Shown here: piece by piece, positions 42,017 to 51,368 of the stretch | Position numbering within the stretch: position 1 is the first letter of the stretch | Layout of the letters: every line of letters begins with the position of its first letter | Assembly (NCBI RefSeq): GCF_032678705.1 | Contig: NZ_JAVTSS010000002.1 | Coordinates: 124,001-188,000, forward strand | Direction of reading: 5' to 3' | Source of the DNA: Pedobacter frigiditerrae | GTDB lineage: Bacteria; Bacteroidota; Bacteroidia; Sphingobacteriales; Sphingobacteriaceae | DNA: 64,000 bases | Translations under genes and position numbers: made by a program | The notes under the pieces: generated by a model | What the model was told of the DNA's origin: nothing | The model's input: only the letters and a program-made list of their open reading frames with translations | Databases searched by the model: none

Positions 42017-43549
42017 ATGAAAGACAACAAAAGGAACAGTCGGGATGACAAGTCCAAATCGGGCGACAAGAGTACAAGCAGAAGACCTGCCGGAACAGAT
42101 AAACCCAAAGGAAAATACAGTGATAAAGAAGGAAGAGATTCTGGATTTGACAAAGACGATAAAGACAAACGCAAAGCTGGTTTTGCAACGGGCGACAGAC
42201 CTGCTTACAAACCAAGAACATCAAGAGATGGCGATTCTAAGCCATACACCCCAAGAGCAGCTTCAGGAAAAGATTTTAAACCGAGAACTGACAGAGATAA
42301 CTCATCAAGAGATTACAAACCAAGAACAACTAGAGACGGAGATTCAAAACCGTATTCGTCAAGACCATCAACTGGTAGCAGGGATTTTAAACCGAGAACT
42401 GATAGAGATGGGGATTCTAAACCATATTCTCCAAGACCAGCAACTGGAAGTAGGGATTACAAACCTAGAACTGAGGGTGATAGGGAGCCAAGAGCTTACA
42501 AACCAAGAACTGAAGGAAACGACAAAGGCGGTTTTAAACCTTGGGAAAAGAAAGAAAGTGGCAATTCTGGCTACAAACCAAAAGCTTTTAAAGAAGGTAG
42601 CTCACGTGACGATTCATCAGAAGGGAAACGTAGCTACGTTAAAAAAGATAACTATATAACCGACGGAGATAAATCTAAATTCGCTGATAAAAAAGGAAGT
42701 GGCACATCTAGAAGTACAGATAGCCGTCCTTACAGAAAACGCGATGAAGGTGGCTATAGAGGTAAAGAAGATAGAGGTGAACGAGTTTCTCCCGCAACTA
42801 GAGCAAGAAAAACGCCAGAACCAAAAGATGATGGCTTAATCCGTTTAAACCGTTACATCGCCAATTCAGGTATTTGTTCTCGTCGCAAGGCGGACGAATT
42901 AATCGAAGCTGGCGTAGTTTCAGTAAATAATATTCCAGTTACCGAGCTTGGTCACAAAGTAGACCCTGCTAAAGATGAAGTTCGATACAATGGCGAGTTG
43001 TTAAAACGTGAAAAGAAAGTTTACGTTTTGTTAAACAAGCCTAAAGATTACATCACTACAACAGACGACCCACAAGAACGTAAAACGGTTATGCAATTAG
43101 TAGAAAAAGCTAGTCGCGAGCGTATTTACCCAGTTGGCCGTTTAGATAGAAATACTACAGGATTAATTTTAATGACCAATGATGGTGATTTAGCTGATAA
43201 ATTATCTCACCCTAAAAATGGTATTACCAAAATCTATCATGTTGAGTTAAGCAAAAACTTATCACAAGGTGATTTTAATAAAATAGAATTCGGTTTAGAA
43301 TTGGAAGATGGTTTAATTAAACCTGACAACATTTCTTACGTTGCTGGGGCAAGTAAAAAAGAAGTTGGCATTCAAATTCACAGTGGTAAAAACAGAATTG
43401 TTCGTAGAATTTTCGAACATTTAGGATACGATGTGGTAAAACTTGACCGTGTAGTTTATGGTAACTTAACTAAAAAAGATTTACCAAGAGGTAGATGGAG
43501 ATTTTTAGAAGAACATGAATTAATCCAGATTAAGCATCTGATTAAATAA
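42017..43549 (+). CDS. rRNA pseudouridine synthase (RluB/RsuA family) with long disordered N-terminus
   Basis: 510 aa, about twice a normal RluB. Residues 1-272 are a charged low-complexity tail with repeated units RDGDSKPY and SRDYKPRT or DFKPRTDRD. The S4 RNA-binding domain is at about 274-320 (LIRLNRYIANSGICSRRKAD), and the catalytic Asp377 lies in YPVGRLDRNTTGL. KNRIVRRIFEHLGY follows near 450. It converts a uridine of the 23S (or 16S) rRNA to pseudouridine. The tail is a variable Bacteroidetes extension, perhaps RNA-binding. It has its own promoter and a 15-bp-stem terminator. Confidence 0.93.
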   Translation: MKDNKRNSRDDKSKSGDKSTSRRPAGTDKPKGKYSDKEGRDSGFDKDDKDKRKAGFATGDRPAYKPRTSRDGDSKPYTPRAASGKDFKPRTDRDNSSRDYKPRTTRDGDSKPYSSRPSTGSRDFKPRTDRDGDSKPYSPRPATGSRDYKPRTEGDREPRAYKPRTEGNDKGGFKPWEKKESGNSGYKPKAFKEGSSRDDSSEGKRSYVKKDNYITDGDKSKFADKKGSGTSRSTDSRPYRKRDEGGYRGKEDRGERVSPATRARKTPEPKDDGLIRLNRYIANSGICSRRKADELIEAGVVSVNNIPVTELGHKVDPAKDEVRYNGELLKREKKVYVLLNKPKDYITTTDDPQERKTVMQLVEKASRERIYPVGRLDRNTTGLILMTNDGDLADKLSHPKNGITKIYHVELSKNLSQGDFNKIEFGLELEDGLIKPDNISYVAGASKKEVGIQIHSGKNRIVRRIFEHLGYDVVKLDRVVYGNLTKKDLPRGRWRFLEEHELIQIKHLIK

Positions 43550-43570
43550 TAAAACAATGTCAGTCTGATA

Positions 43571-43613
43571 ACACAAAAGTCGCTAAGTAAATTACTAGCG
43601 ACTTTTGTGTTTT
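43571..43613 (+). terminator. Strong intrinsic terminator, 15-bp perfect stem
   Basis: ACACAAAAGTCGCTA (43571-43585) and TAGCGACTTTTGTGT (43596-43610) are perfect inverses, followed by T residues. Confidence 0.93.
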
Positions 43614-43620
43614 AAATAAC

Positions 43621-43662
43621 TCTTTTACTTTGCGGTTTTTCTTTGCGTACTTTGCGGTTAAA
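43621..43662 (+). repeat. CTTTGCG-type dispersed repeat
   Basis: CTTTGCGTACTTTGCGGTTA preceded by another ACTTTGCGGTTTTT unit. Same family as the inverted pair around the GxxExxY gene (776-806 and 1286-1314). Confidence 0.6.
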
Positions 43663-43676
43663 TAACACCGCATAAA

Positions 43677-44774
43677 ATGAAAAAGACGTTAATCCCCTTA
43701 CTCTTCCTTTTTTCAGTTAACATAGCCCAAGCTCAAAACTATAATTTAATCATTGGCACTTATACCAACAAAGGCAATAGCGAAGGAATTTATGTATATG
43801 ATTACAACACTATAACTGCAGAAACAAAGCTAAAAAGCACTACAAAAACAATTAACCCGAGTTATTTGGCTATTTCTAAAGACAAGAAATTTATCTATAG
43901 TGTAAATGAAGATGGGAAAAATAGCACGATAAGCTCATTTAGTTTTAACTCGCAAAGTGGGAATTTATCTTTTTTGGACAAGAAGGATTCTGAAGGCGCT
44001 GACCCTTGTTTCATTACTACAAATGGCAATCAGATTTTAGTTGCTAATTATTCAGGAGGAAGTTTAGCCACTTTTTACACAGATATTCAAGGAAAGTTCT
44101 TGAAGCCAAAGCAGGTTTTACAACATACAGGCAAAAGTATCGACACCAAAAGACAATTAAGTGCACATGTGCATCAGGTACAAGTTACGCCTGACAAAAA
44201 GTACTTAATAGCAACAGATTTAGGAGAAGACCAAATTTACATTTACAAGATTGCCAAAACGCACGCTAGAGAATTAACTCTTAAAAGTGTAATAAAAACC
44301 ACTCCAGGTTCAGGCCCGAGACATTTAGCTTTTACCCCCAATGGAAAGTTCGCATATTTAGCTCACGAGTTTACGGGCACAATTACGACATTCTCTTATG
44401 CCAAAGGCGATTTACATAAACTTCAAGAAATTAACACTGTAGCTAAAGATTTTGACGGAAAAATTGACGGTGCCGACATACATGTAACTCCCGATGGCAA
44501 ATTCCTATATGAAACCAATAGAGGTGATTCAAATTCAATCTCATTATTTGCTATTGCGACAGATGGAACATTAACTTTCATTGAAACTGTAAGCACCTTA
44601 GGCAAAGGCCCAAGAAATTTTAGCATAGATCCAAGTGGGGACTTTTTATTAGTTGCTCATCAATACACCAATGATGTGGTGATTTTCAAACGCGATAAAA
44701 CAACCGGTAAATTAATTGATAGTGGCATAAGAATAAGTGTAGGTACTCCCGTGTGTTTGTTATTTAGCAAGTAA
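43677..44774 (+). CDS. Secreted lactonase family protein (6-phosphogluconolactonase-like beta-propeller)
   Basis: 365 aa with a signal peptide ending AQAQ. A seven-bladed propeller of the Lactonase/Pgl (YbhE) family is indicated by NLIIGTYTNKGNSEGIYVYD at the start, NPSYLAISKDKKFIYSVNED, GPRHLAFTPNGKFAYLAHE near 208-226, ADIHVTPDGKFLYETNRG and RNFSIDPSGDFLLVAHQ. Cytoplasmic members hydrolyse 6-phosphogluconolactone; this one is exported, so its lactone substrate is unknown. It stands alone. Confidence 0.9.
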   Translation: MKKTLIPLLFLFSVNIAQAQNYNLIIGTYTNKGNSEGIYVYDYNTITAETKLKSTTKTINPSYLAISKDKKFIYSVNEDGKNSTISSFSFNSQSGNLSFLDKKDSEGADPCFITTNGNQILVANYSGGSLATFYTDIQGKFLKPKQVLQHTGKSIDTKRQLSAHVHQVQVTPDKKYLIATDLGEDQIYIYKIAKTHARELTLKSVIKTTPGSGPRHLAFTPNGKFAYLAHEFTGTITTFSYAKGDLHKLQEINTVAKDFDGKIDGADIHVTPDGKFLYETNRGDSNSISLFAIATDGTLTFIETVSTLGKGPRNFSIDPSGDFLLVAHQYTNDVVIFKRDKTTGKLIDSGIRISVGTPVCLLFSK

Positions 44775-44806
44775 TTATTTAATTTCAATCAAATCTTACG
44801 CTCAAA

Positions 44807-45319
44807 ATGAAAAAAAATTTAATCCTTTTTATTGCCACATTATTACTACTTACTTCCTGCCAAAAAGATATTGTTTTTCCTGACGAATCTGGTTCAGGAA
44901 CTGGTACTAAACCTAATTCCGAAGTATTTACATTATCTGGAACAAGATGGAATTTAACTGCATCCACAACGAGTATAGATTATGGGGGAACAATATTCGA
45001 AGCTGATCTTTTCGCTCTGTTTGCAAAATGCGCAATAGACGACATCCATATTTTTAATGCAAATGGAACTGCAACCGATGATCAAGGAATTGATAAATGT
45101 GACCCAACGGGACCGCAAACCGTAACAAATGGGACATGGAAATTATCTAGTGATAAGAAAGTATTAACCTTGGCTACCACAGTTCCTAATGCTGCCGGAA
45201 TAACCACTCTGGATGCAGATGTTTTACAAATGGATGCCACCACTTTGAAAGTTAAGTACATAACTTATGCTAATGGACCAAAGGCCACAACCATAACAAC
45301 TTATAAGAGAGCAAAATAA
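44807..45319 (+). CDS. Lipocalin-like lipoprotein
   Basis: 170 aa with lipoprotein signal MKKNLILFIATLLLLTSC, lipid Cys18. The mature part starts with a Ser/Gly-rich linker, then LSGTRWNLTASTTSIDYGGT, a CAIDDIHIFNANGTA strand pair, GTWKLSSDKKVLTLA and a C-terminal strand KVKYITYANG. The order resembles the Bacteroidetes lipocalin-like domain family. Ligand unknown. Follows the lactonase gene by 32 bp, possibly co-transcribed. Confidence 0.75.
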   Translation: MKKNLILFIATLLLLTSCQKDIVFPDESGSGTGTKPNSEVFTLSGTRWNLTASTTSIDYGGTIFEADLFALFAKCAIDDIHIFNANGTATDDQGIDKCDPTGPQTVTNGTWKLSSDKKVLTLATTVPNAAGITTLDADVLQMDATTLKVKYITYANGPKATTITTYKRAK

Positions 45320-45365
45320 AAAGGCAAGGGATCTATTAATGATTATCTTTTTTACAATGCAAGTC

Positions 45366-46505
45366 CTATTTAGCAATTAAAGATTGTTGCAAAACTTCAT
45401 TGTAATAATCAATATACATCGGTAATATCTTTTTCAAATCGAAATCTTGAGCTCTTATTAAAGCATTTTCTTTAAAATATTTTAAAGTTTCTTCGTTACT
45501 TAAAATGGTAATTGCTTTATTCGCCATGTCATCAATATCGCCAACATCGCACATGTAACCGCAAAAGTCATCAATGTTAAGTTCTGGCAAACCACCTGCA
45601 TTAGAAGTAATTACTGGCACTTTACAAGCCATTGCCTCTAAAGCTGCCAATCCAAAACTCTCTGATTCAGATGGCATGATAAATAAATCAGAAACTGATA
45701 AAATTTCTTCAACCGCATCTTGTTTTCCCAAAAATCTTACGTGGTCGCTAATACCTAGTTCTCTGCAAAGTTGTTCGTTTGAGTTACGTTCAGGTCCATC
45801 ACCTACCATCAATAATTTAGAAGGAATTTTTTCCAACACTTTTTGGAACATGTAAATCACATCCTGCGTTCGCTTAACTTTTCTGAAGTTTGAAGTATGA
45901 ATTAGAATGCGCTCATTATTAGGCGCAATTGCTTTTTTAAAATGGTCTTTTGGCTGTAAGCTAAAACGCGTAAAATCAATAAAATTCGGAATAACCTTAA
46001 TTTCCTTTTGGATTTCGAAGTGTTTATAGGTATCTTCTTTTAAGTCTTGAGAAACCGTAGTTATACCATCGCTTTGGTTAATTGAGAAAGTTACCACAGG
46101 TTTATAAGTTGCATCCTTCCCTACCAAGGTGATATCTGTGCCGTGCAAAGTAGTTACAAAAGGAATATTAATACCATAAGTTGCTAATATCTGCTTTGCC
46201 ATAAATGCTGCCGATGCATGGGGAATGGCATAGTGAACATGTAAAATATCCAATTGCTCAAAACGCACAACATCTACCAATTTACTAGCCAACGCAGATT
46301 CGTAAGGTGCATAATCGAATAATGGATAATCCCTAACGGAAACTTCGTGATAGAATAAGTTTGCTGAGAAAAAATCTAACCTTGCAGGTTGGCTATAAGT
46401 TATAAAATGAACTTGGTGACCTTGATTAGCTAATGCTTTACCTAATTCTGTAGCAACAACACCGCTACCGCCAAAGGTAGGATAACAAACAATTCCTATT
46501 TTCAT
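45366..46505 (-). CDS. bshA: N-acetyl-alpha-D-glucosaminyl L-malate synthase
   Basis: GT4 glycosyltransferase for the first step of bacillithiol synthesis, joining GlcNAc from UDP-GlcNAc to L-malate. 379 aa. The N-terminus MKIGIVCYPTFGGSGVVATE is the BshA signature. VHYAIPHASAAFMAKQIL follows near residue 95. The C-domain has ESESFGLAALEAMACKVPVI with the GT4 E-x7-E motif. No bshB or bshC is nearby; ytxJ at 9329 is the other bacillithiol gene in the window. Confidence 0.95.
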   Translation of the reverse strand: MKIGIVCYPTFGGSGVVATELGKALANQGHQVHFITYSQPARLDFFSANLFYHEVSVRDYPLFDYAPYESALASKLVDVVRFEQLDILHVHYAIPHASAAFMAKQILATYGINIPFVTTLHGTDITLVGKDATYKPVVTFSINQSDGITTVSQDLKEDTYKHFEIQKEIKVIPNFIDFTRFSLQPKDHFKKAIAPNNERILIHTSNFRKVKRTQDVIYMFQKVLEKIPSKLLMVGDGPERNSNEQLCRELGISDHVRFLGKQDAVEEILSVSDLFIMPSESESFGLAALEAMACKVPVITSNAGGLPELNIDDFCGYMCDVGDIDDMANKAITILSNEETLKYFKENALIRAQDFDLKKILPMYIDYYNEVLQQSLIAK

Positions 46506-46613
46506 TAATATTTAATTTGCTTTTTGATTTGAATAAATCAATATGACAAATTAACTTATATCTTGTGTAATTTGTGTTATCTCTTGGTAATAAAATTGAT
46601 AATCTACAAAACA

Positions 46614-46642
46614 AAAATGGCCACCTTATCGACAGCCATTTT
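46614..46642 (-). terminator. Probable terminator of the coiled-coil protein gene
   Basis: AAAATGGC (46614-46621) pairs with GCCATTTT (46635-46642), with a 13-base loop. The T tract on the minus strand is interrupted, so strength is uncertain. Confidence 0.6.
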
Positions 46643-46644
46643 CA

Positions 46645-47118
46645 TTATTTATAATCATAAACCAGCCATGGTTTTTTATAAGTTAACTTTCGCTCTTCGC
46701 CTTGTATTTGCGTTCTAATATCTTCTACTTTTTGGATTTGCTTATTGTATCTTTCTAAAGCTTTTTGTGCATCGGCAGTATCATTTTTAGCTTTTTTGGC
46801 AGCTTTCTCAATTGCCTTTGAATCAACAGTTGCTGATTTTAGTTTCTCTGAAAGGTTGCTATTCTGTGCTGCAGAGTTTTTTGCATTGGCATTGGCTTCG
46901 AGAAGTTTAATCCGTAATTTCTCCACTTCATCCTCTTCTTCAGATTCCTTTATTTTTAACTCTTGTACTTTTGCACTTGCTTTTAGCGCTTCTAGCCTTG
47001 CATTTAATATTCCAACTGAATCCTTCGAAACCTTCGGCGTATAGGTTTGTGCTTTAGCGCTTATACTGAATAAAACAGCGGCCGCAATTGATAAATAAAT
47101 TTTAATGTTCTTTTTCAT
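46645..47118 (-). CDS. Secreted coiled-coil protein
   Basis: 157 aa from the ATG at 47116-47118; an earlier in-frame start would spoil the signal MKKNIKIYLSIAAAVLFSIS. The mature part is almost all charged helix: LEALKASAKVQELKIKESEE, KLLEANANAKNSAAQNSNLS, then KAAKKAKNDTADAQKALERY. The tail is YKKPWLVYDYK. A periplasmic coiled coil is likely. No family recognised. Confidence 0.7.
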   Translation of the reverse strand: MKKNIKIYLSIAAAVLFSISAKAQTYTPKVSKDSVGILNARLEALKASAKVQELKIKESEEEDEVEKLRIKLLEANANAKNSAAQNSNLSEKLKSATVDSKAIEKAAKKAKNDTADAQKALERYNKQIQKVEDIRTQIQGEERKLTYKKPWLVYDYK

Positions 47119-47252
47119 GGTAATAGATTTCAGAAAGAAATACAATTACAATGCCTCGTGCCAAATAGGCTTTAAGAACTATAAAAAAGCTGATTTTAGA
47201 TTTTTCGAATAATGAAAATATTGATTTTTGGGGAAATAATTCCCAGTAAAAA

Positions 47253-47735
47253 CTAGCCCTTCATTTCTGCTTGGATAACCAAATACATTTCATTTGGACG
47301 TTGAGTGCCAATAAAATACTCTAAACCATCCCTATCCGTTAAAACAATGGCATCTTTACCAGAAGAATAAAAACGGATACTTCCATTTCTATGTAAGTTA
47401 TATACCGGATTATTGAAAATATAATTACTATACGTTGCTTTGCGTACACTAACAATGCTATTCAAATCTATTTTCACTTTTTTGGCTGTCCATAAACCAT
47501 CAATAATCACACTTTTATTTTCTATGCGGATGCTATATTGAATAAGGAATAATAATATAATTGAAACACCAATAATGCCAAAACCAACCACCAAAAACAA
47601 ATCAACTGTATTATCGCGGTCACGCTCGTAAACATACGCAGCAAAACAGAAAGCAGCCATAATTAGCCTAATCGCAATGCGGATGTAATCCCTGCCGATA
47701 TACTGTTTTTCGATATAAATATGTTTCTGTTCCAT
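47253..47735 (-). CDS. Two-helix membrane protein with PH-like domain
   Basis: 160 aa. After a short N-terminus there are two membrane helices (IRIAIRLIMAAFCFAAYVYE and DLFLVVGFGIIGVSIILLFL), then a beta-rich part (IRIENKSVIIDGLWTAKKVK, SIRFYSSGKDAIVLTDRDGL, then EYFIGTQRPNEMYLVIQ) that resembles bacterial PH domains. Its ATG directly follows the tilS stop with no gap (47735/47736), so the two are likely co-expressed. Function unknown. Confidence 0.75.
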   Translation of the reverse strand: MEQKHIYIEKQYIGRDYIRIAIRLIMAAFCFAAYVYERDRDNTVDLFLVVGFGIIGVSIILLFLIQYSIRIENKSVIIDGLWTAKKVKIDLNSIVSVRKATYSNYIFNNPVYNLHRNGSIRFYSSGKDAIVLTDRDGLEYFIGTQRPNEMYLVIQAEMKG

Positions 47736-49067
47736 TCAGTTTGACAGTTCGAATATAGCAACTTTTTTTGTTGTTGCATTTACTTTATATCTATTGTCTT
47801 GCCTTAGGCCTGCCACCCAAATAATTTCTCCATTTCCATTAATTAACAAGGGAATTTTTTCTTTTTGAGGCAATGGTATTTTATTGCCTATTAAAAAATC
47901 ACTTAGCTTTTTAAACTGTTTCATCCCCAAAGGCATAAAACGATCGCCATCCTGTCTAAAACGGATAATCAATGGAAAAATCAATTTATCAAAGTCTACA
48001 AAAGCTTTGTTGCGGTTATCTTCCACCAAGTTAGATTCAGTATAATAAAGTGAGATTTTTTGGCTTTCAACTTTCACAAACTCATCTTGTGGGTGCATAA
48101 AATGATGTTCAAAAACCACCTCTTTGGGCAAGGCCGATATCATCAAATCATCTCTATTGATAGTTGCTCGATGTGAATTGCTATAAAATGAGGTTCCGCT
48201 TTGTTTAGTTAGGGATTCTAAAACTTCATCAACAACTGAATCTGTAAAATGATAAGGACTTAACAACTCAAACAACAATAACTTTTGAGGATGAAGTTTC
48301 TTGATTTGCTCGATAGAAAAGCAGATAGCCCCATTTTCTTCTCTAGTAATTTCATCTCTTTTCTGTTCAACTACTTGTCGTAAAACTTCCTCAGTTTCTG
48401 CAAATCGTTTAATATTTTGAGCAAAGGTTTGTTCTAAGTTTGGGTTAATATCCCGCAGTTGCGGAATAACATTTAATCTTATTTTATTACGGGCATACTT
48501 TGTTGTTTCGTTAGAACTATCCTCAACAAAGGCAATGTTATCACTTTCAATTAGCTCATCTATTTGTTGTCGAGATAAAAACAACAATGGTCTTATTAAT
48601 TTATCCCTTTTAGGCAAAATGCCATGTAAACCACTTATTCCAGTACCTCTAGTTAAGTTTAGCAATAAGGTTTCTATCACGTCATTTTGATGATGAGCTA
48701 AGGCGATGTAATTATAACTGCCCTCTTCTCTAATTTTTTCAAACCACTGGTAACGCAAATCTCTTGCAGCCATTTGCGTTGAGATTTGATGTTCATTTGC
48801 ATATCCTTTTGTATCAAAATGAGTTACATAAAATGGAACACCTAATGTTGCCGCCAATAGCTTTACAAAGGCCTCATCTCTTTGGGCTTCATCGTCTCGC
48901 AAATTAAAGTTGCAATGCGCAATACTAAAGTTATAGTTAGAGAGTTTAAATAGCTGAGCCATCAAAACAGAATCCTTGCCACCACTTACCGCTAATAAGA
49001 TTTTATCAGACGTAGCAAAAAGGGCATTTTTTTTGATGTAAGATGTAAACTGTTCCAGTGGCAACAT
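47736..49067 (-). CDS. tilS: tRNA(Ile)-lysidine synthetase
   Basis: Adds lysine to C34 of tRNA-Ile(CAU), which makes it read AUA. The PP-loop motif is LLAVSGGKDSVLMA near residue 23-36. Next come the SIAHCNFNLRDDEAQRDEAF region and YNYIALAHHQNDVIETLLLN, and the substrate-binding C-terminal domain ends with GEIIWVAGLRQDNRYKV. 443 aa matches the full form. It is divergent from the OstA-like gene at 49122. Confidence 0.95.
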   Translation of the reverse strand: MLPLEQFTSYIKKNALFATSDKILLAVSGGKDSVLMAQLFKLSNYNFSIAHCNFNLRDDEAQRDEAFVKLLAATLGVPFYVTHFDTKGYANEHQISTQMAARDLRYQWFEKIREEGSYNYIALAHHQNDVIETLLLNLTRGTGISGLHGILPKRDKLIRPLLFLSRQQIDELIESDNIAFVEDSSNETTKYARNKIRLNVIPQLRDINPNLEQTFAQNIKRFAETEEVLRQVVEQKRDEITREENGAICFSIEQIKKLHPQKLLLFELLSPYHFTDSVVDEVLESLTKQSGTSFYSNSHRATINRDDLMISALPKEVVFEHHFMHPQDEFVKVESQKISLYYTESNLVEDNRNKAFVDFDKLIFPLIIRFRQDGDRFMPLGMKQFKKLSDFLIGNKIPLPQKEKIPLLINGNGEIIWVAGLRQDNRYKVNATTKKVAIFELSN

Positions 49068-49109
49068 GGTTCAAAAATGCTTAAAAATATTTAATTTAAA
49101 ATAAAAACC

Positions 49110-49117
49110 TAACTTTG
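49110..49117 (+). promoter_or_regulatory. -7 promoter element of the OstA/LptA-like gene
   Basis: TAACTTTG followed by CAAA and the GTG start, the same four-base gap as in ribH and lipA. Confidence 0.6.
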
Positions 49118-49121
49118 CAAA

Positions 49122-51359
49122 GTGAAGAAATTACGCTTTTTCTTAATCTTTTTACTCTTTCCAAGTATTTTATTTGCGCAACAGCGTACTAAAATTATTT
49201 TGCAGAGCTTTAATGTAATGAATGTTGACACCAAGGCAAAAGTTACTAAACTGAAAAGCCCTGTCTTTTTACATGACAATTCCATATTAAGTAGTGATAG
49301 TGCTTACTTTTTCACGGAAAGAAATTATGTCGAGTTTTTTAGTAATGTTCATATTAACCAAGGTGATACACTAAACATCTATTCTGATTTTTTAAATTAC
49401 GATGGCAATACCAAGAATGCGCATTTAACCGGCAAGGTTCGTTTAGTAGACAAAACACCTACAGAGTTAACTACAAACTTACTTGATTATAATACTGGAA
49501 CAAGAATTGGCCAATATTATGATGGAGGTAAAATTGTAAATAAAGATGTAATCTTAACAAGTAAAAGAGGTTGGTATTTTGCCAACACTAAAGATGCCTT
49601 TTTTAGATATAATGTGGTAACGGTAACTCCACAATCTACTATCAAAACAGACACGATGCGTTACAATACCTTTAGCAATTGGACCTATTTTTATGGCCCA
49701 ACAAATATTAAGGGAAAGGATGATAACTTGTACACTGAAAACGGAGCTTACAATACGGCAAGTGAAAACGCTTATTTCGGCAAGAAGAATTTGTATACAC
49801 AAGGCTCAAAATCATTAAAAGGTGATAGTTTATATTATGATGGCAAAAAAGGCTATGGTAAAGCTGTAAAGAATATCATTTTTATGGATACTCAAGACAA
49901 AACTTTATTAAAAGGTCAATTGGGAGAATATTACAAAGCTGACGAACGAGTTGTAGTAACCAAAAACGCTTATTTTGCTATGGGGACGAAGGATTCTATT
50001 ACCGTTGGCCAAAAGAAAATACCCGATTCCTTGTTCTTGGGAGCAGATACTTTAGAAACCCAAAGAGTATTACTCAAATCATTAAAAGTTTTAAATAGGC
50101 CAATTGTTCAAAAAAACAATCAGGTTGGTGCTGATGAAGAGAAGGAAAAAGAAGCAAAAGAAAAAGAGAAGGCAGAGGCCAGAAAGCAACTTGCCGAAGA
50201 GGCTAAAATTAAGAAAGCAGCACCAGTTGAGACCAGCAGCACCAAAAAATTAAGTAAAAAAGAAAGAAAACTAGCTGAACAGAAAGCAAAAGACTTAAAG
50301 GACAATCCACCAACACAAAAGCAAATTGATAGGCTAAAATTTGTAAGTGATAGTATACGAACAGATAGCTTAAAAGCTGATAGCTTGTTGCGAAAAATTG
50401 TGGTAGCTAAACCAATCATTACTGCGAAAAAAGATACCGTAAAAGTTGACAAAAAAACTAATACTAGGGTTGCAGAAAAAAATAAACCTGCAATTAATAC
50501 TCCAGCAACAAAAGCTAAGCTAGGCGCAACACCTTCAACCAAAAAAGATAGTGTTGTGGCGTTTAATCCTGCAGATACGGTTAGAACAAGGGCAATTAGG
50601 GCTTATCACAATGTGAGAGTCTTTAAAACAAATATGCAGGCAACAGCCGATTCCTTATTCTATACCGCTGCCGATTCTACTTTACGTTGGTATAAAAACC
50701 CCATGCTATGGTCGGAAGGAACACAGCAAACCGGAGACACTATTCACGTATTCTTTAAAAACGATAAAATCCACAGTTTTCAGGTGATACAAAATGGATT
50801 TATCGTAAACGTTGAGACAGACTCTACCAAGTTTAACCAAGTTAAAGGAAAGCTGATTACAGGATTTTTTAGCAATGGAAATGTGCGAGATGTTTATGTA
50901 GACGGCAATGCCGAAAGTATTTATTATAACAGAGACGATAAAGGCGTTTATCAAAACATGTCTCAATCTGTTAGCGGTAGAATTCGTTTTAAATTTGATG
51001 ACAAGGAACTTACCGACATTACCTACGTGAAAGGCGATGAGGGTGTAACGCATCCAATTGATAAATTACCTAAAGAAACATTGTTAACTGGTTTTATATG
51101 GAAACCAGAATTAAGGCCTACTAGCAAAGCTGATATCATAAAAGGATTACCAGCTAAAAAAGCGCCAGTAAAACCTAAGCCAACCAGTAAACCGAAAACC
51201 GCTCCTTCAGTAAAAGGAAAAGATTCATCAGGCATAAAACCAATATTACCAGTTAAAAAAACCGAAGTAAAACCTCTTGTAAAAGAAGAAAAAACTACGG
51301 ATTCTTTGAAAAAGGAAATTACTCCTGAGCTGAAAATTGATACTTTAAAAAAGAATTGA
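49122..51359 (+). CDS. OstA/LptA-like lipopolysaccharide-transport protein
   Basis: 745 aa from the GTG at 49122. Signal peptide ends LFAQQ. The first 300 residues have OstA/LptA beta-jellyroll repeats (FFSNVHINQGDTLNIYSDFL, NYDGNTKNAHLTGKVRLVDK, YFGKKNLYTQGSKSLKGDSL). A long charged coiled-coil-like insert, about 320-480, is rich in Lys, Glu, Ala and Pro. Then a second beta region contains HSFQVIQNGFIVNVETDS and GNVRDVYVDGNAESIYYN. The tail is a KPKPTSKP-type Pro/Lys-rich segment. It may bridge LPS in the periplasm, as LptA and LptD do. Size and insert exceed those of E. coli LptA. Confidence 0.85.
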   Translation: MKKLRFFLIFLLFPSILFAQQRTKIILQSFNVMNVDTKAKVTKLKSPVFLHDNSILSSDSAYFFTERNYVEFFSNVHINQGDTLNIYSDFLNYDGNTKNAHLTGKVRLVDKTPTELTTNLLDYNTGTRIGQYYDGGKIVNKDVILTSKRGWYFANTKDAFFRYNVVTVTPQSTIKTDTMRYNTFSNWTYFYGPTNIKGKDDNLYTENGAYNTASENAYFGKKNLYTQGSKSLKGDSLYYDGKKGYGKAVKNIIFMDTQDKTLLKGQLGEYYKADERVVVTKNAYFAMGTKDSITVGQKKIPDSLFLGADTLETQRVLLKSLKVLNRPIVQKNNQVGADEEKEKEAKEKEKAEARKQLAEEAKIKKAAPVETSSTKKLSKKERKLAEQKAKDLKDNPPTQKQIDRLKFVSDSIRTDSLKADSLLRKIVVAKPIITAKKDTVKVDKKTNTRVAEKNKPAINTPATKAKLGATPSTKKDSVVAFNPADTVRTRAIRAYHNVRVFKTNMQATADSLFYTAADSTLRWYKNPMLWSEGTQQTGDTIHVFFKNDKIHSFQVIQNGFIVNVETDSTKFNQVKGKLITGFFSNGNVRDVYVDGNAESIYYNRDDKGVYQNMSQSVSGRIRFKFDDKELTDITYVKGDEGVTHPIDKLPKETLLTGFIWKPELRPTSKADIIKGLPAKKAPVKPKPTSKPKTAPSVKGKDSSGIKPILPVKKTEVKPLVKEEKTTDSLKKEITPELKIDTLKKN

Positions 51360-51368
51360 TGAAAAAAA

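Noticed and set aside
42197-42500. Repeated units in the pseudouridine synthase gene as a CRISPR-like array.
   Set aside because: The repeats are in frame, imperfect, of variable spacing and code for a low-complexity tail; there are no cas genes.
42045-42659. A 204-codon reading frame on the + strand inside the pseudouridine synthase gene.
   Set aside because: It is kept open by the repeat structure and codon bias of the tail in the main frame; its Gln/Leu/Glu-rich product has no domain and no own ribosome-binding site.
50120-50542. A 140-codon hydrophobic frame on the - strand opposite the OstA-like gene.
   Set aside because: Hydrophobicity comes from the complement of Lys/Glu/Ala-rich codons of the insert in the real gene.
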